From M55B112 sp964539395 (GTDB taxonomy: Bacteria > Bacteroidota > Bacteroidia > Bacteroidales > GCA-2748055): a stretch of 64,000 nucleotides of DNA. The DNA is taken from assembly GCA_964539395.1 (NCBI GenBank), contig CAZIIU010000013.1, positions 1 through 64,000 of the forward strand. Reading direction: 5' to 3'. Position 1 is the first letter of the stretch. Every line of letters starts with the position of its first letter. The notes under the pieces were generated by a model, which had not been told where the DNA came from, did no database searches, and saw only the letters and a list, made by a program, of their open reading frames with translations. The translations under genes and the position numbers were made by a program. Positions 40,368-49,669 of the stretch are shown one piece after another.

Positions 40368-41474
40368 CTAGTTGAATTCCAGTTTCAGATTTGCAACTGT
40401 TTTCGGATTATATGGAGCAAGTCCTGTAAGCCTCTCAGCAACCTCGTAAAACTCATCTCCTGGGGCTGTACCTCCCTGAATAAAACCGTCTTTGTTAAAG
40501 AAACCGGGCGCCTCAGTATTCGTTAACCATGCATATAGCAGCTCATCACTCGCGTCGGGCCATACCGACTTAACTTCATTGATGAATACATTTCTGATGG
40601 AATACTCCCCGAGCAGGACATTACGTCCTGTAGCATCAAGAATGCTCAGGGGCAAACCAACCTCTGCTGCAGCAACATCGTGGTCATTCTCACCACTGGC
40701 CACAAAAGCCCAGTTATATCCGGTTGTGGAGGTCAGCAATTTTGCATTCGGATGACTGGTATTTCCATAAACATCCACGAAAGAACCTTTTTTCCCAACA
40801 AACATCTTCATGGCATTAATTGCAAATGGCTCCAATAGAGGATCAATGGCAGGAAGATCGGAAATGGAGACAATCATATGGGCATCGTACCCCATCTCTC
40901 CCTCTTCACTATAGTCAATGCGAAACATTGCATCACCCAGCTCGGAATCATCCTTGCGGTTTATGTTGTAAGGTTTTAAAAGAGCAATTCCGGCTCTTGG
41001 ATTTTCATTCCAGAAGATCTGCATCGCCTTTCCTCCATCCTCGTTCTCCTCCGAATCAGCATCAGTTATAGTCAAACCATAATCCCATACCCTGTCCTCA
41101 AACTCAGGCGAACCCACAACAACAAGGTTTTTGATCCGGTTATCGTCATCACTTTGATAGGTAAGGGTTAAAATCCGGTCGATATTGTATACATTAATTG
41201 ACCAGATGATACCTTCCACAATCTCAGCTGCGGATTCACCAACGTGGATAAAAAAGATTAGGTGCTGGTACACTTCGTTGCCCCTCATGGTATCTACTGC
41301 CACACTCTTTTTTGCAGTGATATCCTGAGAAATGGCATCCGGAATGTCGACCGAAAATTTTTTCGGCAGAATGCTGTTCTCATTGCCTGGACCGATGAGG
41401 TCGTTATCACAGGCGGTGAAAAAAAAGATTCCGCCAAAAATAATTGCGAAAGTAATAAAACTTGGCTTTTTCAT
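40368..41474 (-). CDS. predicted lipoprotein of unknown function
   Basis: A 368-residue exported lipoprotein (signal peptide with lipobox FTAC, Cys22). I recognise no family. The mature part is acidic, with mixed strand and helix pattern, and the segment HVGESAAEIVEGIIWSINVYN is followed by repeated short strands. It has its own terminator and no same-strand neighbour within 2 kb, so it is probably monocistronic. The 290 bases between its start and fhs hold the fhs promoter and no further gene that I can see. Confidence 0.7.
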   Translation of the reverse strand: MKKPSFITFAIIFGGIFFFTACDNDLIGPGNENSILPKKFSVDIPDAISQDITAKKSVAVDTMRGNEVYQHLIFFIHVGESAAEIVEGIIWSINVYNIDRILTLTYQSDDDNRIKNLVVVGSPEFEDRVWDYGLTITDADSEENEDGGKAMQIFWNENPRAGIALLKPYNINRKDDSELGDAMFRIDYSEEGEMGYDAHMIVSISDLPAIDPLLEPFAINAMKMFVGKKGSFVDVYGNTSHPNAKLLTSTTGYNWAFVASGENDHDVAAAEVGLPLSILDATGRNVLLGEYSIRNVFINEVKSVWPDASDELLYAWLTNTEAPGFFNKDGFIQGGTAPGDEFYEVAERLTGLAPYNPKTVANLKLEFN

Positions 41475-41733
41475 GATTTCAATTTTTAATTGTTTTTAAT
41501 CTGAATTGTTTAAATCAACCTGTTTTCAATTGTACCACACAACAGGTCAGGAAAACCCCTACGCATAAATGAAAAAAAACTAAATATTTTGTTATTGTGT
41601 TTATTCTGTGCGACTTAAAAATACACGGTATTGAGCATAGACCTCCTGATCGTTCGCAAAAAAGCAGGATTGACAATCGTCAGGAACCAAACTAAAACTA
41701 AAATCCAGGGTGCCCGGCCTCGAAAATAATACT

Positions 41734-41741
41734 TAACTTTG
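41734..41741 (+). promoter_or_regulatory. putative -7 element of fhs (TAACTTTG)
   Basis: Exact TAnnTTTG match followed by CAC, 23 bases before the fhs ATG at 41765; the leader would be about 17-20 bases. No clear -33 TTTG at the usual distance. Confidence 0.5.
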
Positions 41742-41764
41742 CACGCATCCCACAAAAAAACCAG

Positions 41765-43423
41765 ATGACTGATATTGAAATCGCCCGACAAGCAAGTATG
41801 CTACCCATTGCAGATGTGGCGGCAAAACTTGAAATATCCAATGAATACTTGCAGCCCTTTGGCAGGTATATTGCGAAACTCCCCCTTCATACAGGAAACG
41901 GTAAAAATGGTAACCTGGTATTGGTTTCAGCCATCTCACCAACTCCTGCTGGTGAAGGTAAAACCACAATGTCGATAGGACTTTCAGAAGGTCTCAACCG
42001 GCTTAATAAGCAAAGCACCGTCGTGCTGAGGGAACCCTCGCTCGGACCGGTATTCGGAATCAAAGGAGGTGCAACGGGCGGTGGGTACTCACAAGTGGTT
42101 CCCATGGAGAATATCAACCTCCATTTTACCGGAGACTTTGCTGCAATTGAAAAGGCCCACAACTTGCTGGCAGCCTTGATCGACAATAATCTCCAGAGTC
42201 ATACCCATTCCATCGGTATTGATCCGCGCACCGTCAAATGGAAACGGGTGATGGATATGAACGACCGTGCATTGAGAAGAACAATTATCGGGCTTGGGGG
42301 AACAACCTCAGGGGTGCCGAGAGAGACAGGATTCGATATTACTGCTGCCTCAGAGATTATGGCCATTTTATGCATTACAGATGACTTGAAAGACCTGAAA
42401 AAAAGAATGGGAAGCATATTTATCGGATACACATACGATAAGAAACCTGTATACGCCCGTGATCTTAGGGCTGAGGGAGCCATGGCTGTCATTATGAAAG
42501 ATGCAATACAACCCAACCTTGTACAGACCCTTGAAGGTAATCCGGCCATCATTCATGGCGGTCCTTTTGCAAACATCGCACAGGGAACCAACAGTGTTAT
42601 TGCTACCCGGATGGGACTGAAACTGTCCGATTATGTCGTTACCGAAGCGGGTTTCGGTTTCGATCTGGGTGCTGAAAAGTTCTTTGATATAAAATGCAGG
42701 AAGGCAGGCATGAACCCTAAAGCTGTTGTCCTTGTTGCTACCGTCAGAGCTCTGAAGTATCATGGCGGTGTTCCTGTCAATCAGCTCAATACACCCAATA
42801 CGGATGCAGTAAGAAAAGGTCTTGTTAATCTCGACAAGCACGTTGAAAATATTAAAAAATTCATTGATGCATGTGTAATTGGTATCAATCGTTTTACAAC
42901 CGATACCGATGAGGAAATCGACATCATCCTCGACCATGCGGCTTCCCTCAATGTGGAGGCTTCTGTTGCTGAAGTATGGGCAAAAGGTGGTGAAGGAGCG
43001 ATCGATCTTGCTGAGAAAGTAATGAAAGTTGTTGAAAAGAACAATGCACAATACAGACCCTTGTATGATTGGAACTGGACCACGGAAAAAAAGATCGAAA
43101 CCATAGCCAAGGAGATTTACGGAGCTGCAGCAATTGACTATACAGAAAAAGCAAAACAGGACTTGAAAACAATCAGGGATCTCGGACTGGATCACCTTGC
43201 TGTTTGTATTGCAAAAACGCAAAAGTCACTCTCAGATAATCCTGCTCTGCTCGGCAGACCCAAAGATTTCATCGTCACTGTCCGGGAAATTGAGATTGCT
43301 GCCGGAGCCGGGTTCGTGATCCCGATAACCGGAAATATCATGAGGATGCCGGGCCTGCCCTCTCAGCCGGCTGCAGAGAATTTTGATATTGATGATGAAG
43401 GAAATATAACCGGTCTGTTTTAA
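41765..43423 (+). CDS. fhs: formate-tetrahydrofolate ligase
   Basis: Makes 10-formyl-tetrahydrofolate from formate, THF and ATP, supplying one-carbon units for purine and formyl-methionine synthesis. The 552-residue length is normal. The P-loop-like TPAGEGKTT lies near residue 62. The segments REPSLGPVFGIKGGATGGGY, HFTGDFAAI and GNIMRMPGLPSQPAA are all characteristic. It stands alone with its own promoter. It is not part of an acetogenic gene set here, so an anabolic role is likely. Confidence 0.97.
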   Translation: MTDIEIARQASMLPIADVAAKLEISNEYLQPFGRYIAKLPLHTGNGKNGNLVLVSAISPTPAGEGKTTMSIGLSEGLNRLNKQSTVVLREPSLGPVFGIKGGATGGGYSQVVPMENINLHFTGDFAAIEKAHNLLAALIDNNLQSHTHSIGIDPRTVKWKRVMDMNDRALRRTIIGLGGTTSGVPRETGFDITAASEIMAILCITDDLKDLKKRMGSIFIGYTYDKKPVYARDLRAEGAMAVIMKDAIQPNLVQTLEGNPAIIHGGPFANIAQGTNSVIATRMGLKLSDYVVTEAGFGFDLGAEKFFDIKCRKAGMNPKAVVLVATVRALKYHGGVPVNQLNTPNTDAVRKGLVNLDKHVENIKKFIDACVIGINRFTTDTDEEIDIILDHAASLNVEASVAEVWAKGGEGAIDLAEKVMKVVEKNNAQYRPLYDWNWTTEKKIETIAKEIYGAAAIDYTEKAKQDLKTIRDLGLDHLAVCIAKTQKSLSDNPALLGRPKDFIVTVREIEIAAGAGFVIPITGNIMRMPGLPSQPAAENFDIDDEGNITGLF

Positions 43424-43475
43424 ACCCTTACTCAATTATCTGTATTGGCTAACAACCTGAATATTGAATTATTTC

Positions 43476-44336
43476 TCATGGCCAGTATGTAAAGGTATCG
43501 CGTATTACAGAAGTAGCTGCAAAATAGCCAATTGCACCGGTTGAGAGATTATCTGCCGGATCACCGGGTTTAACGTCAAACAATCCTCCATTCCAGGAAG
43601 TTTCCGATAACAGTCCCCTGAGATAACTGGCATAACCGTCGGACAAGGATTCCTTAGTGACAGTAAATCTTGTTCCAGGCGGGAAAAAAACGCGATCCCC
43701 CGGGGAGGAGAATACTTCATTAACGTTTATCTGAAGTGCATCGAAATAATAGGCGTAGATGATGGCATGATTTTTAAATTCAGGAATGGTGTCGTACATT
43801 ACCAGGTGCGACCAGTCCATCTCAAATTTTACCCTGGAGGGCTCATCATTGCCATAAAACTGTAACTCATACAATGGAGGATCAGACTGTATCATTTGAA
43901 CTGCAGGTGTTCTGATAGGCGTGACACCTTTCATGGAGGCTGTACCCGAAAACTGGTAATTGCCTGCTTCGACCCATAATTGATATGTCCTGTTCACAAC
44001 ACCACGCACATCATGATCCGTATAATAATGCCCTGGCTGCTCCATATGTTCAGTTAGTTGAAAAACCGTATCGCCGTCGGAAATGTACACAGCGGCACCA
44101 GAAACTGGTTGCGGCTGTCCATTTATTTCGTAGACCGGCAGTGTAAGCTTCACCAAATGGGCCTTCCTCTCATTGGTAATCTTTCCTTCAATAACCAACC
44201 GAAGTTCATTCTCCATAAGTAGCTCCCAGTCGATCCTTTCCTGGCAGCTAAAAAAACCAAACAATATCAGCAGTAAAAAAGTTGCTGTCGGCCTGCGCCA
44301 TCTCCAAACGCCCCTGTCTGTGTCGCTTATTTTCAT
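43476..44336 (-). CDS. DUF4249 lipoprotein paired with a TonB receptor
   Basis: A 286-residue outer-membrane lipoprotein (lipobox FFSC, Cys31, after an unusually long 15-residue basic N-region). The body resembles DUF4249: LVIEGKITNERKAHLVKLT, GAAVYISDGD and the PGHYYTD strand of an Ig-like domain. DUF4249 proteins are encoded next to TonB-dependent receptors in Bacteroidota and probably act as the surface partner in uptake. It lies two bases after the receptor gene and ends the operon. Function beyond the pairing is not established. Confidence 0.82.
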   Translation of the reverse strand: MKISDTDRGVWRWRRPTATFLLLILFGFFSCQERIDWELLMENELRLVIEGKITNERKAHLVKLTLPVYEINGQPQPVSGAAVYISDGDTVFQLTEHMEQPGHYYTDHDVRGVVNRTYQLWVEAGNYQFSGTASMKGVTPIRTPAVQMIQSDPPLYELQFYGNDEPSRVKFEMDWSHLVMYDTIPEFKNHAIIYAYYFDALQINVNEVFSSPGDRVFFPPGTRFTVTKESLSDGYASYLRGLLSETSWNGGLFDVKPGDPADNLSTGAIGYFAATSVIRDTFTYWP

Positions 44337-44338
44337 AA

Positions 44339-47029
44339 TTAAAAACTAAAGTGATAACTGATTGATGGTACTACTGTAAATAGATAAAACTGTGTAGGGA
44401 CAAGTTCAGGGGGCTCGAAAAAGTTTGTTGGAGTAACAAGTTCTCCTGAATCATTCTCAATCTTATTAAAATGGATTGCTACCGGGTTTTTTCTGGCATA
44501 CAGATTATACACAGAAAAAATCATCTCATGATTAAATTTCCCCTCCTTTTTTCGTAAATCCCAGTTGATCGCTATGTCGAACCTATGATAATCCGGCAGC
44601 CTGTCGTTGTTTCGCTTAAAGTATACCGGTACCTGTATGTTCTCCTGGTAGTAAAAAGCGGTTGGTGCTGTAAATGGTGAACCGGTCATATAAATAAAAT
44701 TGGCAGAGATCTCCAGCCTGGGAATCACATTGCAGGAAACAAAGAATGACAGATCATGTGGCCTGTCGCCATAAGCCGGGTAAGGTCTCCCCTGGTTAAC
44801 ACCCTCAATGGTGTAAAACGACCGCGACCAGGTGTATGAGATCCAACCCTGAAAGTTTCCGGCATTTTTAGAGATCATTGTCTCCAGCCCATACGCCTCA
44901 GCTTCTCCAAACCTCAGTTCAAAATCGATGAATGGGTTCATTAAAAGCTGGGCATGATCCCTGTAATCAATCTGATTTCTCGTCTGCTTTATGTAAAACT
45001 CCACCCCGGCATTTATGCTTGTCCCACTAAAAAAGCTGGTATATCCGGCAGTAAGCTGATCGGCGCGCGACGGTTCAATATTTGGACCGCTGGGAAGCCA
45101 CACCTCCAGCGTTGAAAAGGGGCTAATGGAATTTGTGATCAAATGCTCAAACTGGCTTGCCCTGCTGTAGCTGAACTTCAGCAAGTCTCCGTTCCTCATT
45201 TCATAGGCTAATCCAATCCGGGGATCCCCTGTAACATATGCATTATACAGCTGCCCATAATCATGTTCATTCACCACCAGAGATGCATCTTCAATCGCGT
45301 ATTCGGTGGCTGGTCCAACACTGTTCCATGCTGTCAGACGAAGTCCCATTCGTAATGAGAGCCTGTCGGAGAGCAGAAGTTGATCGCTCACATAGAGGCA
45401 GCTCTCATTGACATTCTTTGTGGATATTACATATGGTAGCGGAAGCAAAGTGTTTTCCTGGTAAAAATTACCCGGGTTCATAAAGTGCTGTGCCAGTTTA
45501 GTACCGAAACGAAGTGTGTTTGTTGGCGAAATATACCATGTAAAGTCCGCTTTAAGGCTGAAATTATTTATTTGTGAGTTCCAGTAATCACCCTGCTCAA
45601 GGTTTGTATTCAGGAAATAGTCGTACCTGCTGGCATAGCAGGTCGTATTTAGAAAAAGCCTATCGGAAAACAGGTGATTCCATCGCAAAGTGGTTGTTCC
45701 GTTCCGCCAGTTTATTCCAGCAATTCCGGAAATACCCTGCCGGGCCTCAAAATTATCATTGCTGGCATACCGGGTCAGAAAGATTCTGTTCCTATCATTG
45801 ATGCTGTAATTCAGTTTAACATGAAGATCAGAAAAGTGCAGGTCTTGCAACCCATTATTAATCAGTTGGAGCGGTTTCAGAAAATATGATCTTCTGCCCG
45901 AAATGAAATATGAAATATGATTCCTCCATATCGGTCCCTCCAAGGAGATCCTGGATGACAGAAATCCGAAAGTTCCATCCATGCCAAACTGCTGCATATT
46001 CCCATCCTTTGTGCGGATATCGATATGTGAAGCAAGTCTGCCTCCATAATTAGCAGGAAAATCGCCCTTGTATACTTTGATCTCCTTAACAGCATCAGGA
46101 ACTATGGTTGAAAACAGTCCAAGCATGTGGGTTGGATTGTATACCGGGGCCTCGTCGATTGTAACCATATTCTGGTCACGTCCCCCTCCACGGACAAAGA
46201 ATATGGTTGAACCATCACCAAAGAACTTTATGCCCGGTATGGCAGCGAGTGATTTTATCACATCCTTTTCCCCAAAAAGGGCAGGCATTTTTCTCACCGA
46301 AGCGGGTCTTACTCTTGCCTCCGAACTTCTCGCGGTTCTGATGGTTTCACGCATCTCCTCGGAATAAACAATGACCTCTTCAATTGATTGGGTCCTCTTT
46401 ACGAGGTTGAATGCAATCATCTGGTCTTCCCTTTTCAGCGACGTTATCTCCTTATCATAACCAATATATGTACATTCAATTGAGTCATAATCTTCCTCCA
46501 GTGTGAGTGAAAAAAATCCATATTCATTAGATATGGTACCTTTGCTTCCATCGGGTAATGCAATTGTGGCACCTATCAGAACTTCTCCGTTCGAGGAGTC
46601 CTTTACATATCCGCTCACCGTATACCTTCTTTTCACTAATGTATCAATCCCAATGGTGTTGTCAAGAACCAGGATTCTGCGATCCTTTTTAAGAATGATC
46701 TGCTGTTCAATAATGCTGTGTTGTACCGGCCAGTCACTGAACAATAATTGTAATGCCTCATCAAGTGGAACTTTATCAACTTTAAGTGAAACCCTCTCTT
46801 TATCATCAAACAACCTGTTGTTATAGGAAAAAATAAGTCCGGTTTGATCCTCAAGACTGTCCAGCACATCTCTGATCTCTGCCTCCCGGCAATTGATGGA
46901 AACCAGGATTTCCTGTCCCAATACTCCGGAGAAGGAAAAAAGAAATGCAACCGCAAACAGCAATCTGCAGACTGCTGTCTGAAAACTACCTGTCAAATAA
47001 TCTGAACAATACGGCTTAATGAACAACAT
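44339..47029 (-). CDS. TonB-dependent receptor with STN and carboxypeptidase-like domains
   Basis: An 896-residue outer-membrane active transporter. Signal peptide (about 1-38); STN domain (40-115), used by FecA-type receptors to signal to an anti-sigma factor; a carboxypeptidase-regulatory-like domain (135-215, VSGYVKDSSNGEVLIGATI); plug (about 230-350, with VRGGGRDQNMVTIDEAPVYNP); then a 22-strand barrel region ending in the terminal Phe of SYHFSF. With FecR and an ECF sigma factor just upstream it forms a transport-and-signalling module. The substrate is unknown; no SusD is present, so polysaccharide uptake of the classical kind is unlikely. Confidence 0.93.
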   Translation of the reverse strand: MLFIKPYCSDYLTGSFQTAVCRLLFAVAFLFSFSGVLGQEILVSINCREAEIRDVLDSLEDQTGLIFSYNNRLFDDKERVSLKVDKVPLDEALQLLFSDWPVQHSIIEQQIILKKDRRILVLDNTIGIDTLVKRRYTVSGYVKDSSNGEVLIGATIALPDGSKGTISNEYGFFSLTLEEDYDSIECTYIGYDKEITSLKREDQMIAFNLVKRTQSIEEVIVYSEEMRETIRTARSSEARVRPASVRKMPALFGEKDVIKSLAAIPGIKFFGDGSTIFFVRGGGRDQNMVTIDEAPVYNPTHMLGLFSTIVPDAVKEIKVYKGDFPANYGGRLASHIDIRTKDGNMQQFGMDGTFGFLSSRISLEGPIWRNHISYFISGRRSYFLKPLQLINNGLQDLHFSDLHVKLNYSINDRNRIFLTRYASNDNFEARQGISGIAGINWRNGTTTLRWNHLFSDRLFLNTTCYASRYDYFLNTNLEQGDYWNSQINNFSLKADFTWYISPTNTLRFGTKLAQHFMNPGNFYQENTLLPLPYVISTKNVNESCLYVSDQLLLSDRLSLRMGLRLTAWNSVGPATEYAIEDASLVVNEHDYGQLYNAYVTGDPRIGLAYEMRNGDLLKFSYSRASQFEHLITNSISPFSTLEVWLPSGPNIEPSRADQLTAGYTSFFSGTSINAGVEFYIKQTRNQIDYRDHAQLLMNPFIDFELRFGEAEAYGLETMISKNAGNFQGWISYTWSRSFYTIEGVNQGRPYPAYGDRPHDLSFFVSCNVIPRLEISANFIYMTGSPFTAPTAFYYQENIQVPVYFKRNNDRLPDYHRFDIAINWDLRKKEGKFNHEMIFSVYNLYARKNPVAIHFNKIENDSGELVTPTNFFEPPELVPTQFYLFTVVPSISYHFSF

Positions 47030-47061
47030 CCTACTTGTTACAATAATAGAAATAATGGAGC

Positions 47062-48081
47062 CTACTCACACCCCGAACCGCTTAGATAGATGTTCCCGTC
47101 TCTTCTTTCGGCCTGTAGGTCGAAGGTGGTTAATATAACATTCAGAACTGCTGAAAACTCCTGGTTATAGAAACTCACTGTCAAGGGACAATCCGCTACT
47201 GCCTCATCATCAATTTTTAGAGACACACCATATACCCGGTTAACCACCTCAACTACATCCGACAAGCGGGTTTCAGAAAACACCAACACCCCGGTTTTCC
47301 ATGCAAATGTGTTTGGGTCAGCCCTGCCAATGAACTCTAAGCGATTCTCCGATCTGTTAAACAATCCGGTATTACCCGACTTAAGTATAAGCTTCTCTTC
47401 GGTCAACCGCTTGTCTTTCATGGATACTATTCCAGACTGGACAGTTACCTCTATCGTTTCTGTTGCCTTATAGGCCCTGATGTTAAAACTTGTTCCTAGA
47501 ACCTCTATAACTGCATCGCCGGCAACAACGATAAACGGATGCAGGGTGTCCCTGGTAACCTCGAAAAAGGCCTCCCCGGTCAGGAATACCTTTCGCTCAT
47601 TCGATCGCTGACGAACAGAATATTTCAGTGTTGAACCCTCATTCAATGTGATTGAACTGCCGTCCTCCAACTCTATCAACTCCTTCCCCTGAATGCTTGA
47701 AACGCGCTGATAGCTAATATACTCCCTGACAGTCAGCCAGCCACCTATACCTGCCAAGCCCACAAGGATAGCAGCTGCTATCTTCAGAAAACTCCGCCTG
47801 CCCAGCTTCGGCACAGGTTTTTCTTCCTTTCGATCCAGTTTGGCTGAGAACTGTTTCCACTCCATATTCAGATCGTACCGACTATGTTCTGCTGCAGTTT
47901 CCACTCCATCCCATATCTTTTTAAATGAGGAAAAAAGATCCCTCTTAACCCTATCCGAGGCAAGCAGCTGCTCGAATTCACCCTGCTGCATGATATCCAT
48001 TTCACCTGACAGGTATTTTACAACCCGGGTCCTGAATTCATTATGTTCCTTTTCAGTTTTCATGGTGTTCACCATTAACAC
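47062..48081 (-). CDS. FecR-family anti-sigma factor
   Basis: A 339-residue inner-membrane anti-sigma regulator. The cytoplasmic N-terminal region (1-92) would bind the sigma factor. A single TM helix (about 98-116) is preceded by RRSFLK (95-100), a twin-arginine-type motif. The periplasmic FecR domain (about 130-235, ELEDGSSITLNEGSTL) is followed by a DUF4974-like C-terminal domain (about 260-335, LSDVVEVVNRVYGVSL) that contacts the receptor's STN domain. The ATG codons at 48081 and 48063 are both possible starts. It lies 20 bases after the sigma gene and 32 before the receptor. Confidence 0.92.
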   Translation of the reverse strand: MLMVNTMKTEKEHNEFRTRVVKYLSGEMDIMQQGEFEQLLASDRVKRDLFSSFKKIWDGVETAAEHSRYDLNMEWKQFSAKLDRKEEKPVPKLGRRSFLKIAAAILVGLAGIGGWLTVREYISYQRVSSIQGKELIELEDGSSITLNEGSTLKYSVRQRSNERKVFLTGEAFFEVTRDTLHPFIVVAGDAVIEVLGTSFNIRAYKATETIEVTVQSGIVSMKDKRLTEEKLILKSGNTGLFNRSENRLEFIGRADPNTFAWKTGVLVFSETRLSDVVEVVNRVYGVSLKIDDEAVADCPLTVSFYNQEFSAVLNVILTTFDLQAERRDGNIYLSGSGCE

Positions 48082-48101
48082 ACTTCATGACGCATTTACC
48101 C

Positions 48102-48641
48102 CTATGTAAATATTATTAAACAAAACCAAAATAATACAGCAAGATATTTTGCCAGCTGATCCCGGAGTATCTTTAAAGCCCTGGACATCTGGTTTTCTAC
48201 AGTTTTTACAGAAATATCCAATGCCTCAGCAATCTCCCTGTACTTCTTTCCTTCAAACCTGTTCATCTCGAAAACCTCTTTGCAGCGTTCGGGAAGTGAA
48301 TCAATTGCCTGTCTTATTGCGGTATTCAACTCCATCATTTCAATCTGCTCCTGGACATCCTTATCAGATATTGGTTCTGCAACCAGCTCTTCTGTAAATT
48401 TCTTTCTATCGCGCAGAACATTCAGGCAGCGGTTATGTACAGCCTTAAACAAATAGGGTTTTATAGGTTCTGATGCATCTATTGCTGCTCCTTTTTCCCA
48501 AACATTGATCATTACAACATGTACAACCTCCCTTGCGCTGTCCTCATCCTGAAGATATTTTCGGGCAAAGGTCATTAATGCAGGAAAGAATTGCCTGAAA
48601 ATAGCCTCGAACGAATCCCTGTCAAGCGAACCGACACTCAT
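48102..48641 (-). CDS. ECF RNA polymerase sigma factor (FecI-like)
   Basis: A 179-residue ECF sigma factor. Region 2 (about 10-75) contains the DEDSAREVVHVVMINVWEK core and region 4 (about 110-165) has LPERCKEVFEMNRFEGKKYREIAEAL followed by the recognition helix SVKTVENQMSRALK. It fits the Bacteroidota family that is co-encoded with FecR and TonB receptors and presumably activates this same operon. The last 15 residues (YLAVLFWFCLIIFT) are very hydrophobic, which is odd for a soluble protein but is seen in relatives. Confidence 0.93.
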   Translation of the reverse strand: MSVGSLDRDSFEAIFRQFFPALMTFARKYLQDEDSAREVVHVVMINVWEKGAAIDASEPIKPYLFKAVHNRCLNVLRDRKKFTEELVAEPISDKDVQEQIEMMELNTAIRQAIDSLPERCKEVFEMNRFEGKKYREIAEALDISVKTVENQMSRALKILRDQLAKYLAVLFWFCLIIFT

Positions 48642-48746
48642 ATAGCAAGCAGAAAAGTCATGCGCATAAAGATAAAAAAAGTTGTCAATCTAAGCTTTGG
48701 CGAATATGCCGGATGGTGCATGCAATCATTTTTTTTAACTTTTGGC

Positions 48747-48754
48747 TATCTTTG
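48747..48754 (+). promoter_or_regulatory. putative -7 element of plsC (TATCTTTG)
   Basis: Exact TAnnTTTG match ending only six bases before the plsC ATG (48761). Transcription would start at or just before the start codon, giving a leaderless or near-leaderless mRNA. Confidence 0.5.
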
Positions 48755-48760
48755 AATTAA

Positions 48761-49507
48761 ATGAAAAATCTGCTTTTAAGGGTATATTCCATCCTGGCTT
48801 GGGGCACGATGCTGATCACTTCAGTAATCATTACTCCCATCTTTTTGCTAGTCTGGCTGTTTACTTTTTGGTGGGACAAGCGCAGGCTCGCGGCACATAT
48901 GATGGGAACCTTCTGGGCCTGGCACTACCAGTCGCTCATTCCATTCTGGAAACTCCGCATTGAAGGAAGGAAGAAAATATCCTGGAACCGGCCGGTAGTT
49001 ATAGTTGCCAACCATCGTTCCCTGGTCGATATCCTGGCACTGTATAAATTGCGTCGCCCGTTTAAGTGGGTCTCTAAAGCTGAAAATTTCAGGTTACCTT
49101 TCATTGGAATGGTCTTGTCCCTTACCAATTGCATAAAAATCAATCGTGAAAGCCTCCGGTCAGGTCAACAATTTATTTCCCGAGCTGAAAAAGAGATGAA
49201 AAAAGGTTCTTCTGTTATGATCTTTCCCGAAGGAACGAGATCTAAATCAATGGAGATGAGAGCCTTCAAAGAAGGAGCATTCCTGCTGGCAAAAAGAATG
49301 GGGTGTGGAATCATTCCTGTGGTCCACACAGGAACAGAAAAAGCCTTCCAAAAAGATAAAAAAAGTTGGATCCTGAATGGTAAAACAATGATCCGTATCA
49401 GAGTCCTTGATGAGATACCTGCAGATGCAGTCGCTAAAATGGGTTTATCGGACCTACAGTCGCTGGTAAGACAGAAGATGGAAGCGGGAATAAAGGAGCT
49501 GGAGTAA
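48761..49507 (+). CDS. plsC: 1-acylglycerol-3-phosphate acyltransferase
   Basis: Adds the second acyl chain to lysophosphatidate, forming the phosphatidate used by CdsA (8724-9542). The 248-residue protein begins with membrane-inserting helices (about 5-45). It has the acyltransferase motifs NHRSLVD (H85, D90), the substrate loop FPEGTRS (about 154-160) and the IIPV strand. It diverges from the sigma-factor operon. Acyl-donor specificity cannot be told. Confidence 0.93.
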   Translation: MKNLLLRVYSILAWGTMLITSVIITPIFLLVWLFTFWWDKRRLAAHMMGTFWAWHYQSLIPFWKLRIEGRKKISWNRPVVIVANHRSLVDILALYKLRRPFKWVSKAENFRLPFIGMVLSLTNCIKINRESLRSGQQFISRAEKEMKKGSSVMIFPEGTRSKSMEMRAFKEGAFLLAKRMGCGIIPVVHTGTEKAFQKDKKSWILNGKTMIRIRVLDEIPADAVAKMGLSDLQSLVRQKMEAGIKELE

Positions 49508-49669
49508 AACCTAAAAATGATATTATTAGATCATTTAGAATGTCACTGTAAGGCTGCCTCCATACCATAGGATTACAAATACAATTCGAACATTTGAATC
49601 AAAAATTAAGAATTATTTAATGTTTGCTTTATTCAATAATACTAATTTCAGCGTCAAATATACTTTTCG

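Noticed and set aside
42368..43222. 284-codon open frame antisense to fhs
   Set aside because: It lies wholly within the confident fhs gene on the other strand. Its product is rich in Cys and Phe with no motif, as expected of a shadow frame.
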